A stretch of 64,000 nucleotides of DNA, taken from contig JAGVRJ010000013.1 in NCBI GenBank assembly GCA_019059635.1, positions 558,001 through 622,000 on the forward strand. Reading direction: 5' to 3'. Under the pieces are notes generated by a model. The model made no database searches. It had not been told where the DNA came from and was given only the letters and a program-made list of their open reading frames with translations. A program made the position numbers and the translations under genes. Position 1 is the first letter of the stretch. Each line of letters begins with the position of its first letter. Source of the stretch: Proales similis (taxonomy: Eukaryota > Rotifera > Eurotatoria > Ploima > Proalidae). Below, piece after piece: positions 23,346-36,268 of the stretch.

Positions 23346-23991
23346 AAGCTGGACACCGAGCCTACCTGAAGATCAACAAAGATTATGTAAGTTTTTCTTT
23401 ATTTTCTTATGGTACGCGCGGTAGCTGATGAGCATTAAAAGATGCGGAAAAGCTAATTTTTAAAACGTTCGGTCATAAAACGCTCAAACTCAAGCCGCTC
23501 TATGAGCACAATCTAAGAGCTGGTAACTATGGACACAAAGAGATCATTTTGCTAAAATCTAACTCTTCGGCATCTGAAAAGACTTTGAAATAGCAGTAGA
23601 CAGTCAACTGAGGATTCTTAGTGCCTCTCAACAAGATTTGATAAAATTCAGGTAGAAAAGCAATAATTTAGTAATTTTCCGATATTGAAAAGGGTAACTG
23701 ACGAATTTGTCGCTTAAGAATACCAATTTATTTGACCTCCAAAGACTGCTATTTTGCCAATGTTGAGCATCTGATAAAACCGATCGCTTCGTACGTTGAA
23801 GATTTCCAAAAGCTGTATCCAATCGTTACGGTAATCTTGAACTAAAATGTCGTCGATTGTTCAAAACGACTTCTAGTATATTTTATAGATAAACGTTAAT
23901 TCGCTAAACCAACTTTCATCAGAAACTGAGAAAATGGGATACATCAAAGAAAGATTAGTTCACGGAATAGAAGAATATTCGGCCAAGTAAA
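23281..23991 (+). CDS. Unrecognised small spliced gene overlapping the previous ORF
   Basis: ATG at 23281, in a different frame from the 938-residue ORF, opens MFRLKQSLCIKFQKENPTWV. Exons join in phase at 23281-23386, 23442-23522 and 23582-23651. The joined protein continues YAEKLIFKTFGHKTLKLKPL and DFEIAVDSQLRILSASQQDL. A 16-nt microexon near 23693-23708 is possible. Later exons read HLIKPIASYVEDFQKLYPIV (23768-23830) and KLRKWDYIKERLVHGIEEYS (23923-23991), with TAA at 23989. The predicted product is about 145 residues. The basic start suggests mitochondria. I cannot assign a family, and internal exon choices are uncertain. Confidence 0.55.
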
Positions 23992-24241
23992 ATGCCAAGC
24001 ATATGAGAATAAAGTTTGATTTGAAAGAGCGTCAGTTAAATTAATTTTTAACCTTATTAAGTCACAGACCAAACTTTAATGGTAAACTGTAACTGTATAG
24101 GGAAAATTATTTTATTTAAAGAAACCGAAAGTCGAGAGAAAATTATATAAATCTACAAAACAATCCATTGTAACCATAAATTGCTTCAATTATTATTGTA
24201 ATCAAAAGTTAGATGATCCGTCATAGTATATTTCGATATAT

Positions 24242-26143
24242 TTAAGTTAATTGTCTATTACCACTCAGGCCTTCGTCTGCTTCGCTTGGTAGAAAAATTC
24301 CCGAGTCTAAGGAAATCTGATGACATGTTTTAAAAGAACTGCTCGGGTTAATTGGAGCGATTAGAGCTGAATCGGTCGGCTGCAGAATTAGGGACCCGTT
24401 TTGATAGGCGTTTATTTTGCGTTCCACTTGATCTCCCATTTTGTTAATTGCCATACTTTGCACTCTATTGATTATATTGCTTTCAATTTTAAAGCTTGGC
24501 TTCCTAGAATTGCCAGTAAACACAAAAGCGCTCTTTGAGTTATTTGTGCGTGAGCTTGTATTTGTATAATTGGAATTGATGATGAGCGATTTATCTTTAT
24601 TATCAATCCTTAATGCAGCATTGGAACAATCTCTACTTGACGCGATTGAGTGGCGGCTGCTTCTAAAGCTACTCGAGACGACATTTGCTTTTTCTTTCGA
24701 CGTACTGTCATTTTTGAAACTCTTTGTCGACGAAATACTTAAACGGGAGCAAAAACTCCTATTGGGAAATTCATGAAAATTGTGTTCAAATCCTTGTGCC
24801 GAGATAAATGACGACACCTGTTCAGGGCTGCAAGTTTCAATCAATTCAACATTTCCCTCATTCTTATTCGCATGTGACTTGCCCATGGAGCCAATTTTGT
24901 TCAATAACAAACTGTCCGGTTGACGGGAAACGATTTGATTTGTTGTCGAAGTAATTTGAATCCGAGATTTAGAGGACGAATTCGCTGAGTTTTTAGTTCG
25001 AGGCATCTTCTCGAATTTCTCGCCTTGTTTATCGACTGATTCTTCGTCTTCTAAATTAATCGAACTCTCAAATGTGGTCTTGAACAAGGAATTTACAAAG
25101 TCCGAAATGCTTGAACGATCCGATGCTCTTTCAATATCCAAATCGTTAGGCCTCTCATCTTTGACTGAGTGAGAGACTTGAGAGACCTCAGAAAGCTTTT
25201 TTTCTTCAAGATGACTTTTGGGTTCGGTTTTCTTTGAGTTAGATGACTGGCTGTCAAAAAACTCTTCAATCGAATTTTCATCTGTTAACTTGCTAACTTT
25301 GAAATAGTTTTCTACATTTCTTGCCACATTTAGATTCGAATTCAATTCCAGCATTTTATCGCTTAGATCCAGAAGAATTTGAAACACTTCAAGGCTCGTT
25401 TCGCTCAGAGCTAGTAAATCGTATTTGACATTAAGCATTTTCTGCTCTAATTGATCAATAGGTTTCACTTTTTTCAGGTCGAAACTTTTAGCACAGCAAA
25501 CACACTCCGATAGTTTTTGATGGCACTTGTTGCAGTTAACCATAGACAAATTGACTACTCCTCCCGATTTAGCTTCATGGTAAGATATAGAACAGCGAAC
25601 ACACGTACATTTGAGATCTGCTTGCTTTCTTTGTCTTTCACTTGATTCGGAATCGAGTTTTTCTTTTTTGCATTTCACCGCACGGCATCGTTTATTGTAG
25701 AAAAGCTTGGCTTTGTTAAACAAATCGATGTTATCCCAATATTCCTTGGCAACATTAGACTGGTCATCTGCAGAATCGAGGTCTTGGTGAAGCCGTTCTC
25801 TTGAAGAATTCCGAGCTGTTGCGACAACCTTTTCAGGCTCGTCACCAATGAAACTATCTGTATCTGAGTGAAGACTCCTAGAAGAATGATTCATCAGGCT
25901 CGATGTGTGGGTAAGTTCTGAGTCTGTCTCAGTTTGATCAATTGCTTCTATAATATCATCACTATCTGCTTCAGCTTCAGCTAGTGCTATAGAATAAATA
26001 AGTGGATCTGAATTCTTCTTATCAGAAAACGAAATAGATGATTCTGAATGCGCTGAATCGTAGCTGCGGTAAGATAGGTTTTGGGCCACCGGTGAAGATC
26101 TTTCTGTTGTGGTTTGCATTCTGATTGCTGGCTCCCTCAGCAT
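24242..26143 (-). CDS. Unidentified 633-residue Ser-rich protein with a Cys cluster
   Basis: A single intronless frame from ATG 26141-26143. The N-terminal ~140 residues and C-terminal ~300 are Ser/Asp/Asn-rich and look disordered. The centre (about residues 140-270) holds a basic stretch and a cysteine cluster, KCTCVRCSISYHE then NCNKCHQKLSECVCC, spaced like paired CxxC zinc ligands. A Leu-rich helical segment follows (LEVFQILLDLSDKMLELN). The layout suggests a folded zinc-binding core in a disordered scaffold. No known family is recognised. Confidence 0.7.
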   Translation of the reverse strand: MLREPAIRMQTTTERSSPVAQNLSYRSYDSAHSESSISFSDKKNSDPLIYSIALAEAEADSDDIIEAIDQTETDSELTHTSSLMNHSSRSLHSDTDSFIGDEPEKVVATARNSSRERLHQDLDSADDQSNVAKEYWDNIDLFNKAKLFYNKRCRAVKCKKEKLDSESSERQRKQADLKCTCVRCSISYHEAKSGGVVNLSMVNCNKCHQKLSECVCCAKSFDLKKVKPIDQLEQKMLNVKYDLLALSETSLEVFQILLDLSDKMLELNSNLNVARNVENYFKVSKLTDENSIEEFFDSQSSNSKKTEPKSHLEEKKLSEVSQVSHSVKDERPNDLDIERASDRSSISDFVNSLFKTTFESSINLEDEESVDKQGEKFEKMPRTKNSANSSSKSRIQITSTTNQIVSRQPDSLLLNKIGSMGKSHANKNEGNVELIETCSPEQVSSFISAQGFEHNFHEFPNRSFCSRLSISSTKSFKNDSTSKEKANVVSSSFRSSRHSIASSRDCSNAALRIDNKDKSLIINSNYTNTSSRTNNSKSAFVFTGNSRKPSFKIESNIINRVQSMAINKMGDQVERKINAYQNGSLILQPTDSALIAPINPSSSFKTCHQISLDSGIFLPSEADEGLSGNRQLT

Positions 26144-26972
26144 GTTTGTTTCAACATTTTAGATAAGTGTCTAAACTCAAAAGAAAATTGGTGAGACGCT
26201 TTCTTTCTGCGAAGCAGCATGAATCATTAGAAGGAATTTATTTCTATCCAATAAACTCAATAGAAACCGCAAGCCTAGCTCGAATTGCAATTATAGATGG
26301 ATCCTCAGCAATCTGATAATTTAGCATATGCTAATTCATTGACCTTCGCTGACCGAATAGTGGTCACTGCATGGAGCTGAATGCGTCCCTATTATGATGA
26401 GCAACAAATCCAAGTTTAATCAAATAATTAGCATTTTAAGATGAAAGCGAAAATAGGGGATATTGGAAACTAGATTCGATTCGTTCAAAATTAAAAGAAC
26501 AAAGAGAAGAGTTTAAGCTCTCTTGCATTTATAGAGTCGCAAGATTGGCAAACTCTTGCGGTTTTCATTTGTATAGACCGCAAATAAAAGAAAAGTTAGT
26601 TAAACCCACCAACTAGAGAGGTAAACCAACCAAGGAATTAGGCCACTAGGAGGTGAAAATAAACAAACAAAATATCCAAAGGGTTCATCGCAAAGTTTAG
26701 CCAGACCGAAAACAACCCGCAAAAGGTCAAATATAAAGCTGCTGGACCGTATTGTTTAAATCCGCTGTACAATTAATCTAATCAAAGCTGATTGTCTATT
26801 CAGCCACTACCTTCCTCTCCTGTTTCTGATTAGCTCGAATCTTTTCTTATTTCATGCTCTTATGTTGGCACACTTGGATAAGAATTTAAACTTTTTAGCT
26901 TGTGGCTTTATTCTCCGATTGAATCATCGGTCTCTTTATTATCAAAAAAAAATTCTCAGTCCCATGACCTGC
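26144..26972. other. Intergenic, no gene seen
   Basis: About 830 bp between two minus-strand genes. It contains the 3' UTR of the SLC35A gene (after 26972) and the upstream region of the 633-residue gene. No reading frame, repeat or RNA gene could be supported. Confidence 0.5.
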
Positions 26973-28116
26973 TCAGGCAGGTTTCATGCTGATGATGCCC
27001 ATTTCGATTTTAGTTGAATCTAAGTCTTTTTGGTATCTGAACAAGTTTTCAGCCGGTGGCATAAGGGTTTGCTTTTGCTCTATGTCGACGGGTTTATCAT
27101 AACTGGCTCTCTGTGGAGAATAAGAGTAAAGAGCAACAGAGAAGACAACAAGTAGAGTTCCAAAAGCAAAGATTGCGTTAATAACGGTGCCGAATAAATA
27201 AGCTGATGCCAAACAAGAGACAACTATAGCCACTGAAGTGGCGAATCCTTTAAGGATATTATCAGCATACTTGATAACAACAGCTACCAGTAGACCTCCT
27301 GCACTTTGAATTATGATGTTGACCCAGACTGAAAAGTTGTAACCGTAAAAGAAGCCCTTCTCCATAATTTGGTCGCCATCGGTGGCAAATGCAGTTAACA
27401 TTGCAAAAGCTGAACCAAAAAGCCCCAATTGGATATTTCTAACCCAAATTGAAACTTTTGAAAACTTGAGAATTTTTTCAAAGTAAACTCCGGCAAGGCC
27501 ACTGAGAATGCATGCGAGTAAAACACAAAAGAAGCCAAATAGAGCATTTTTTTGCTCCTCACTGCCCGGACTCGAGCCTTTGACATTTTGAATTTGAATT
27601 GTTCCAACTCCTATTGTAAGCAAGAATAGTGAAATCCATTGCAATGGGCGTAAATTTCGATTTAGCATTAGTACAGTAAATAATGCGGTCGTTAGAATCT
27701 TGGTCTGAAAAGTTACTTGAAATACTGCTGCGTCCAAATTAGATATAGCCAAATATACGAGGTTAGTTTGAATCGTAAACAAAAAAGCAGGCACGCCAGT
27801 TTTCAGTGAGTCCATCTTATTGTCCCAAATTTGAAATTTAAGGCTGTTTACAAGCTCTCTGACGGAGAATGTTTCAGAAAATAAAAGAAATAATGAAGCA
27901 ACCATTTTGATCAGTTCTTGGCACACTATGGCAGTTGTGGCCATGAACATCTCGCCAGGTTGAGTTCGAACGTATCTGAGTAAGAGGATTGTGGCTGCAT
28001 TCTGTATAACAAGTATCAATAAACTGGCCCATTTAAGAACATCTCCTTCAGAAAAGAGTTAAACGTTTAGAAGAAGCACGAAAGTGAATAAATGGGGAAA
28101 CATTACTTGAAAACAT
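26973..28116 (-). CDS. Nucleotide-sugar transporter, SLC35A family (SLC35A3-like)
   Basis: Golgi antiporter carrying a UDP-sugar into the lumen in exchange for UMP. The protein has about ten hydrophobic segments and the family signatures NLVYLAISNLDAAVFQVTFQ, LKTG-type loops, AGVYFEKILKFSKVSIWVRN and VIKYADNILKGFATSVAIVV. The main exon runs to 28020s. A 10-nt first exon, 28107-28116 (ATG at 28114-28116), splices through a GTAATG...GAAG intron to give MFSRDVLKWASLLILVIQN. Closest by eye to UDP-GlcNAc/UDP-Gal transporters; substrate is inferred. Confidence 0.9.
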
Positions 28117-28693
28117 ATTTTAACAAATCAGGGATTCAACTCTCAAAAAACTTTCAAAGTAGCAAATACCGGCTCATGCAAGTTAATTCCAACAAAGTCC
28201 AATGTGAATCCCATCAAAACCAAGAACCTACGATTGTCTAGCAATAACTTTTGTAGTCTTTTTCTGCTATAAGACATTGAATTTCAGCTTAATTCATTAG
28301 TGACGTGGAAGACCAATACCACTGATTTTGGCCCTACTACTAAATGGAAAAGTACGTTCTACTCAATTATGCTTATTTTCGAGCGAGAAAATTCATAATT
28401 TGTCTAACAATTTATTATTTCGATTTTGTTTGACCGACTCTAGAAAGCAACACAAAGAAAAGCTAGGAGCAGATATTTTCAAAATATCTTTCAAATAAAA
28501 ATATCCCATGCATGCATGCATCATTGAATATAATACAAAGTGTTGACCAGAGGTTCGTTGATATCGAAAAACTTAATATATTGTAATATGAGTATCAATA
28601 AAATCGGATCTGAATTTGCTCTTTGGTTTGAGATAACACAAGTGGCTAATTTATTTTAATTTTTACTTAGTTTTTACTCAAACATTTATCCAT
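28117..28693. other. Intergenic, with a short alternating palindrome
   Basis: AT-rich spacer between SLC35A and RIC3. A perfect CATGCATGCATGCAT run lies around 28507-28521. No gene is seen. Confidence 0.45.
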
Positions 28694-29767
28694 TCAGTTA
28701 TTTTTTATTTTGGACGATTTCTTGTTTCGCTTTTTCTTTTTCTTTGGTCTACTCGGCTCTTCGGTTTTCTCCTCTATCACTTGTTTCGATGCATCTTCGT
28801 CAAAAGCCAACGGTTCAGTGGATAAGTCCGAGTATATGTTTGCATTATCCACGATTGAATCCGGATCTAGTTGAGAATCGATTGAATCTGCAAAGTTGTT
28901 GAATATGCCGACAATCTTAAGCATTTGCATTTCTGTTTGAGCTAGTTGTATCCTTAGAGCTTCAAGCTCAGGGTCATCGTTTGTTTTTCCACTTTTATCT
29001 GCGTTCGCGAGCCGATTGTTGATGCGGTTCAACGAGTGCTTCATCCTCTCAAGCGTTTCATTCAACAAGACGTTGGTATTGGTGACACTTGGAATTCCTG
29101 CACTGCTCGTTATCTCAATTTGTTCGACTTGGTTCAATAGTTCAATCCTTTTTGATTTGGCAACGTTTAGCCTTTCATCTTTTACTTTTGATTTTGAACT
29201 AGACTTTTCAGCGTTCAAGCTTTCAAGAGTTTCAACTTGTTCATCTTGATCAGGAACTTGCTGGGAAAATATCGATTGATTTAGTTTGGAAGCAACAAGG
29301 TTTGTTCGTTCTTTAAATTTCGTATTCAAAATTTCATCAACCTCAAATTCACTGTCTTCTTCTTCTTCTTGTTTGTTTTGGTTTTTCTTGCTAAAAACTT
29401 TGAAGAGAATAAACATCATGTATATGACTATTCCGACCGCATATATAGGCAATAAGAAGTTGAGAAGTGACTTAGTTGTCTGTGCCGGCTTGTGAGCTTG
29501 CAACTTTTGATTAGGATAGTTGGAGATAGACTCATCGCCATTAGAAAAAGGCCTTGAATGATAAGGAGACTGACGCCTTAAATTTGGAGGAATCCTGTCG
29601 AGCTCTGGTGACTGACTGTTGAGGCTGTTGCCGCCATTCCAGCCCAAAAGCTGTTTAAACAAGGGAAAGAATATTTTTGGAGTCAATACGGCAAAACAAG
29701 CAACAACTATTGAGAGTACTATCCATGGGTTGACCAGGAAGCTTTGGACTTTACTTGCTTTAGGCAT
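28694..29767 (-). CDS. RIC3: RIC3 acetylcholine receptor chaperone
   Basis: ER membrane chaperone for assembly of nicotinic and 5-HT3 receptors. From ATG 29765-29767: a first hydrophobic segment (NPWIVLSIVVACFAVLTPKI), a Pro/Ser/Asn loop, a second transmembrane segment (LLPIYAVGIVIYMMFILFKV), an acidic EEEEDSEFEVDE stretch, coiled-coil regions and a Lys-rich tail. The two membrane segments with the PIYAVGI..YMMFILFK motif match RIC-3 proteins. The frame is open to a GTG at 29824, but no upstream ATG exists. It is intronless here. Confidence 0.85.
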   Translation of the reverse strand: MPKASKVQSFLVNPWIVLSIVVACFAVLTPKIFFPLFKQLLGWNGGNSLNSQSPELDRIPPNLRRQSPYHSRPFSNGDESISNYPNQKLQAHKPAQTTKSLLNFLLPIYAVGIVIYMMFILFKVFSKKNQNKQEEEEDSEFEVDEILNTKFKERTNLVASKLNQSIFSQQVPDQDEQVETLESLNAEKSSSKSKVKDERLNVAKSKRIELLNQVEQIEITSSAGIPSVTNTNVLLNETLERMKHSLNRINNRLANADKSGKTNDDPELEALRIQLAQTEMQMLKIVGIFNNFADSIDSQLDPDSIVDNANIYSDLSTEPLAFDEDASKQVIEEKTEEPSRPKKKKKRNKKSSKIKNN

Positions 29768-29987
29768 CGTTATATGAACGGATAGCCCAATCTGATGGTG
29801 CAGTTGTATTGAATTTCCCCGCACATAATTTTCTAGAACTTGCCGGATTATGATTTGCAGAATTTAACATAAATATATTTGATATATTAGATCAATTAAA
29901 AGAGAGTGTCAAGTAAAGAATCTTAGTTCAAGATAAGAAAATTAATGAACATTTAAAGGACTAATTTTAGGGTCTATTTGAGTTGAA

Positions 29988-31147
29988 TCAGTTATTACTG
30001 ATGGCTACAGCGCGTTTGGTGGCTGCTTCGATCCCTTTGATCAGGGCTGAGCGAACTTGGGTATTTTCAAGTTCTGAAACTCCATATATTGTTGTTCCAC
30101 CCGGTGAGCATACTTCTTCTTTGAGCTGCATTAGATGCTTGCCATGGACCTTGCCCAGTTCATTCAGAACCATTCTAGCTGACCCATACATGGTTTGTGT
30201 CACAAGTTTAATTGCCAGGTTTCTAGGAAGTCCCATTTTGACTCCTCCATCAGCAAGGGCGTCCAGAATAAGAAACATCTTGGAAAGATTAGCAGTTGCA
30301 AAAAATTAAAGGGAGAATAAAATCGCTTACGTAAGCAGGCCCAGAACCGCTCACAGCGGTAACAGCATCCATAAGCTCTTCGGGTATCTCACTTTCACAA
30401 GTGCCAATTGCTTCGAGTAAGCTTTTGACACGTTCCCCATCATCTGTTAAGACAATTAAGATCGATGGATTTCGAGAGATATACCATGAATGAAATAGAG
30501 CTGACCTTTGCTGGCATATTTGCCTCGGGAAAACACGGAGCAGCTTTGCTGTACAAGCGCAGTTGTGTTGGTCATAATTCGAATGACTCTGGCTTGATTA
30601 GTTAGACACTTGGGGAAATTAAATGTTAAAGGTTTTGAGTAATTAGAGGATCAGCAGCAAAAGTTACATCTTGTATGCTCTTGATTTTGATTCCTGCCGC
30701 AATTGATAGTAGCAAGTGATCATTGTTTATGTTTTGATTTTCGGCCATGAGCACTTTTAGAACTTCTTTGGGCTTGACGCACAACATGACGGTTGAGGCT
30801 GAATTGAACACCTCGCTGTTAGTATTCACATAGTTGAACTTCAGTCCCTTAATCGATTCGCCATTGAATCTACTCTCATGCAGTTAGAAGAACAGCCCCT
30901 TGCTTACCTTCAGTTGAGGATGCTTTTCTTTTAAAAAGCTAATACATTCTTCACTTTCATCGTGTAGATAAAGCTGTTGAGGCCTAAGTTTTCGTTTACC
31001 AACCAAACCCGAAATAACTGCCTGAGCAATCTTGCCAGTACCAACGAAGCCCATCTTGAATGATTCATCCAACGCGCTGGCATTAGAACTCTGACTTCGA
31101 ATAAATATACGCCAGTTCGAACTTAGCTCTATCAAACGCTTGGACAT
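29988..31147 (-). CDS. PYCR: Pyrroline-5-carboxylate reductase
   Basis: Last step of proline synthesis, P5C to proline with NAD(P)H. Exon 1 (to 31147) starts MSKRLIELSSNWRIFIRSQS, which resembles a mitochondrial presequence, then MGFVGTGKIAQAVISGLVG (nucleotide fold). Middle exons give ASTVMLCVKPKEVLKVLM, RIMTNT and a segment with AVSGSGPAY. The last exon (29988-30278) has the signature VCSPGGTTIYGVSELE and ends AVAISNN. Length and motif order match PYCR1/2. It is tail to head with RIC3 on the same strand. Confidence 0.95.
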
Positions 31148-31637
31148 TTTTCAAGATGCGGTCTAAAATTGAGGAGTTGACTTAATGGCCTGCGCAAACC
31201 GATTTGTAGCTTAAGTAGTAACCAAGGATTCAATAGGATTTGGCCAGTGAATATGTAAAAATAAAAGAAAATGTAAAAGCATATGCGGCAAACAAAGCCG
31301 AGGAAGCTAGACCGGGCTTCTGAATACCATTTAAATGATAGGTGTTTGGATTTAGAATACAATCTAGATTTATTTTCACAAACAAGCTTTAATACTGGCT
31401 TCGCTCGAAACCAGTGTTTCTATTGAATGATAAATTACACCGCCCCTAACGAAGAGAGGAAGCCAGCCAGTCAATCTAAGCTAATTTTAGACTGGCTGGT
31501 TTCTAGTCCCTGTTTACGGCCGGCTATTTAAAAGAACAAGATTTCAAAACTTTCTTGCCTTGAATTTTATTCAATTAAAAAAATCTTTGTTAAAAAGTTA
31601 ATTAAATTAAATTGATTATAAAAGATGAACATTGATG
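31148..31637. other. Intergenic between DD3-3-like gene and PYCR
   Basis: No reading frame is supported. It contains two hairpins (31394-31415 and 31463-31499, annotated separately). Confidence 0.5.
31394..31499. repeat. Two adjacent hairpins sharing an ACTGGCT core
   Basis: Hairpin 1: ACTGG (31394-31398) pairs with CCAGT (31411-31415), with an inner TTC/GAA stem and a 4-nt loop. Hairpin 2: CCAGCCAGTC (31463-31472) pairs perfectly with GACTGGCTGG (31490-31499) around a 17-nt loop. Both use the ACTGG core. They may be a transcription or processing signal, or a remnant of a small inverted-repeat element. Confidence 0.55.
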
Positions 31638-34474
<2,837 letters not shown>

Positions 34475-34631
34475 TTTCAGCTAGAATCTGTGCACATCGA
34501 AATTTCTGACTGAGTCAAATCTTATGCATGATTCGAGAATTATTCACCGTTAGTCGAGCAATGCTAACTTAGTTATGAAAAGGCAAGCTCTCGATACTTA
34601 ACTTAGTTCTGAGTTAGGCAATTTTTAAAGC

Positions 34632-35852
34632 ATGGATGATAACTATCTTAGTGAGTTGACTAAGCAAGAGATCGAGGAACTCTATAAACTAAGGCAACTC
34701 TATGGGCTAAATAAAGACGCCTGTAGAGAACTTGAAAATTTTCTGAGCTCAGAAAAGCACTTTGCACAGAAGCAGCATGCCATATACGCTGCGGTAGTTG
34801 ACAATCATTTTCTGAGGAAGTTTGAACCTTTTTGGAAGTACCGCAAGAGTTTTCTGAAAAAAATCTTGCAGATTTGCGAAGAAAATAGTCAAGAAGCAGA
34901 TGGTGAAATTCTGGAAGAATACTTGACTCTTATAAACAGTCAAGTGGACAAGCCGAATGAAATGGGCACTTTTCACCGCTTACACTTTAGGTCACAAGTA
35001 TGCGGTTCCTTGATCTTTCTCACTCGCTTAGCCCAATCGTCATTCTCTTTTGATAGAAAAGAGATGAGAAGCCAATAATAATTGAACAGTCTGAATCTAT
35101 CATTTCAAATGCGACAACTGGCCTGCATATATGGCCGGCCTGTTTCTATCTGATCGAATTTCTCGAAAAACGCCAAGAGCTTATTAATTCCAAGTTAGTT
35201 TTTTTTGTAAAAGAGTGAAAATGGGAAAAGATTTAAGGAAAAATTTTTAAGAAAAATAATCGAATTGGGAGCTGGAGTCGGGTATTTGGGCTTGAGCTGC
35301 CTTCAATACCTCAATCCCAAAACGTATCTTTTCACAGACTCGCATCCACTTGTTTTGGAGCAGTTGCGCAAAAACATCAGCCTTAACATGCAAAACAAGC
35401 CAACAGAAATGAATTATTCCGCTGAAATTCTCGATTGGACTCAGCCAGACGAATTCTTGCAATCTCAGTCAAAGGCTGATTTTGATCTAGTGTTGGCAAG
35501 CGGTAGGCATAGATGGCGAATAGATAGACGCTTATATATCTCTAATCATTTAGATATTGTTTTTGATCCGGACTTGATTCCTTCTCTGGTCAACTGTTTC
35601 AAGTTGATATTGAATCAACTATGCCAAAAAGAAAGTTCGGTCATAATCGCATCTACAATTCGCAATGAAGACACTTATAGCTTCTTCCTTAGCCAACTGG
35701 GTGCGTTCTTTTTTATTCAGCGTAAGTGCTCTGTATAAATTTTAGTTTAAATAGAAAAGGGAGAGTTGATAGCAAGGCGGCTGGATAAAACGAAGATTGA
35801 GTCACCTTTTGATCAATTTTTAGAAGTTTTAGAGATCAAGTCTGGTTCCTAG
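34632..35852 (+). CDS. EEF2KMT: eEF2-lysine methyltransferase (FAM86)
   Basis: Seven-beta-strand methyltransferase that modifies a lysine of elongation factor 2. The ~140-residue N-terminal helical region leads to TTGLHIWPACFYLIEFLE, the SAM motif IIELGAGVGYLGLSCLQYLN with YLFTDSHPLVLEQLRKNISL, DWTQPDEF, and after an intron (phase 1, 35511-35560 region) LASDIVFDPDLIPSLV. The last exon reads EKGELIARRLDKTKIESPF and stops at 35850-35852. Order and spacing match human FAM86A. AAAG lies one base before the ATG. Confidence 0.9.
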
Positions 35853-36268
35853 TAGTTTCCGATAAACTTACAAGTGTATTGAATAAAAAAATATAAAAAC
35901 GGGCTCGTCGATTGAATTTGAAATGATAAAAATGGTTCAATAAAAAATTATTGAATCAAGGACATTGTTCTGAGGCCTAAAACGTTTAATTTCACTGTGC
36001 GCCTGCGATTGCATGAACTGGCACTTTTTTTTGCAATCCTCAAGATTATTGAAACCGATCATCTGATTTGAAGAGAACCTCCCTAGAGTCATTCTTTCAT
36101 GAAGCCGAGAATTTGGTGAATTTCAACGGAAAATATATTTTCACTCAAGTTATATAACTGTTTTAACTTAAAAACCACTTGCAACATAAATATCGCGATG
36201 ATTTAAAATATGCTAAGTGATTAGGAAAAAAATACAAGTTCAGTATTGGCTAAATATTGCGCATATAT
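35853..36268. other. Intergenic between convergent EEF2KMT and HOOK
   Basis: AT-rich, holds both 3' UTRs; AATAAA occurs near 35882 on the plus strand. No gene is seen. Confidence 0.5.

Noticed and set aside
23560-23600. Apparent frameshift in the gene following the 938-residue ORF
   Set aside because: A GTAACT...AAAAG intron from 23523 to 23581 restores the frame in phase 1, so no break is needed.
28507-28521. CATGCATGCATGCAT palindrome as a binding site
   Set aside because: Short alternating repeat without context; expected by chance as a microsatellite.
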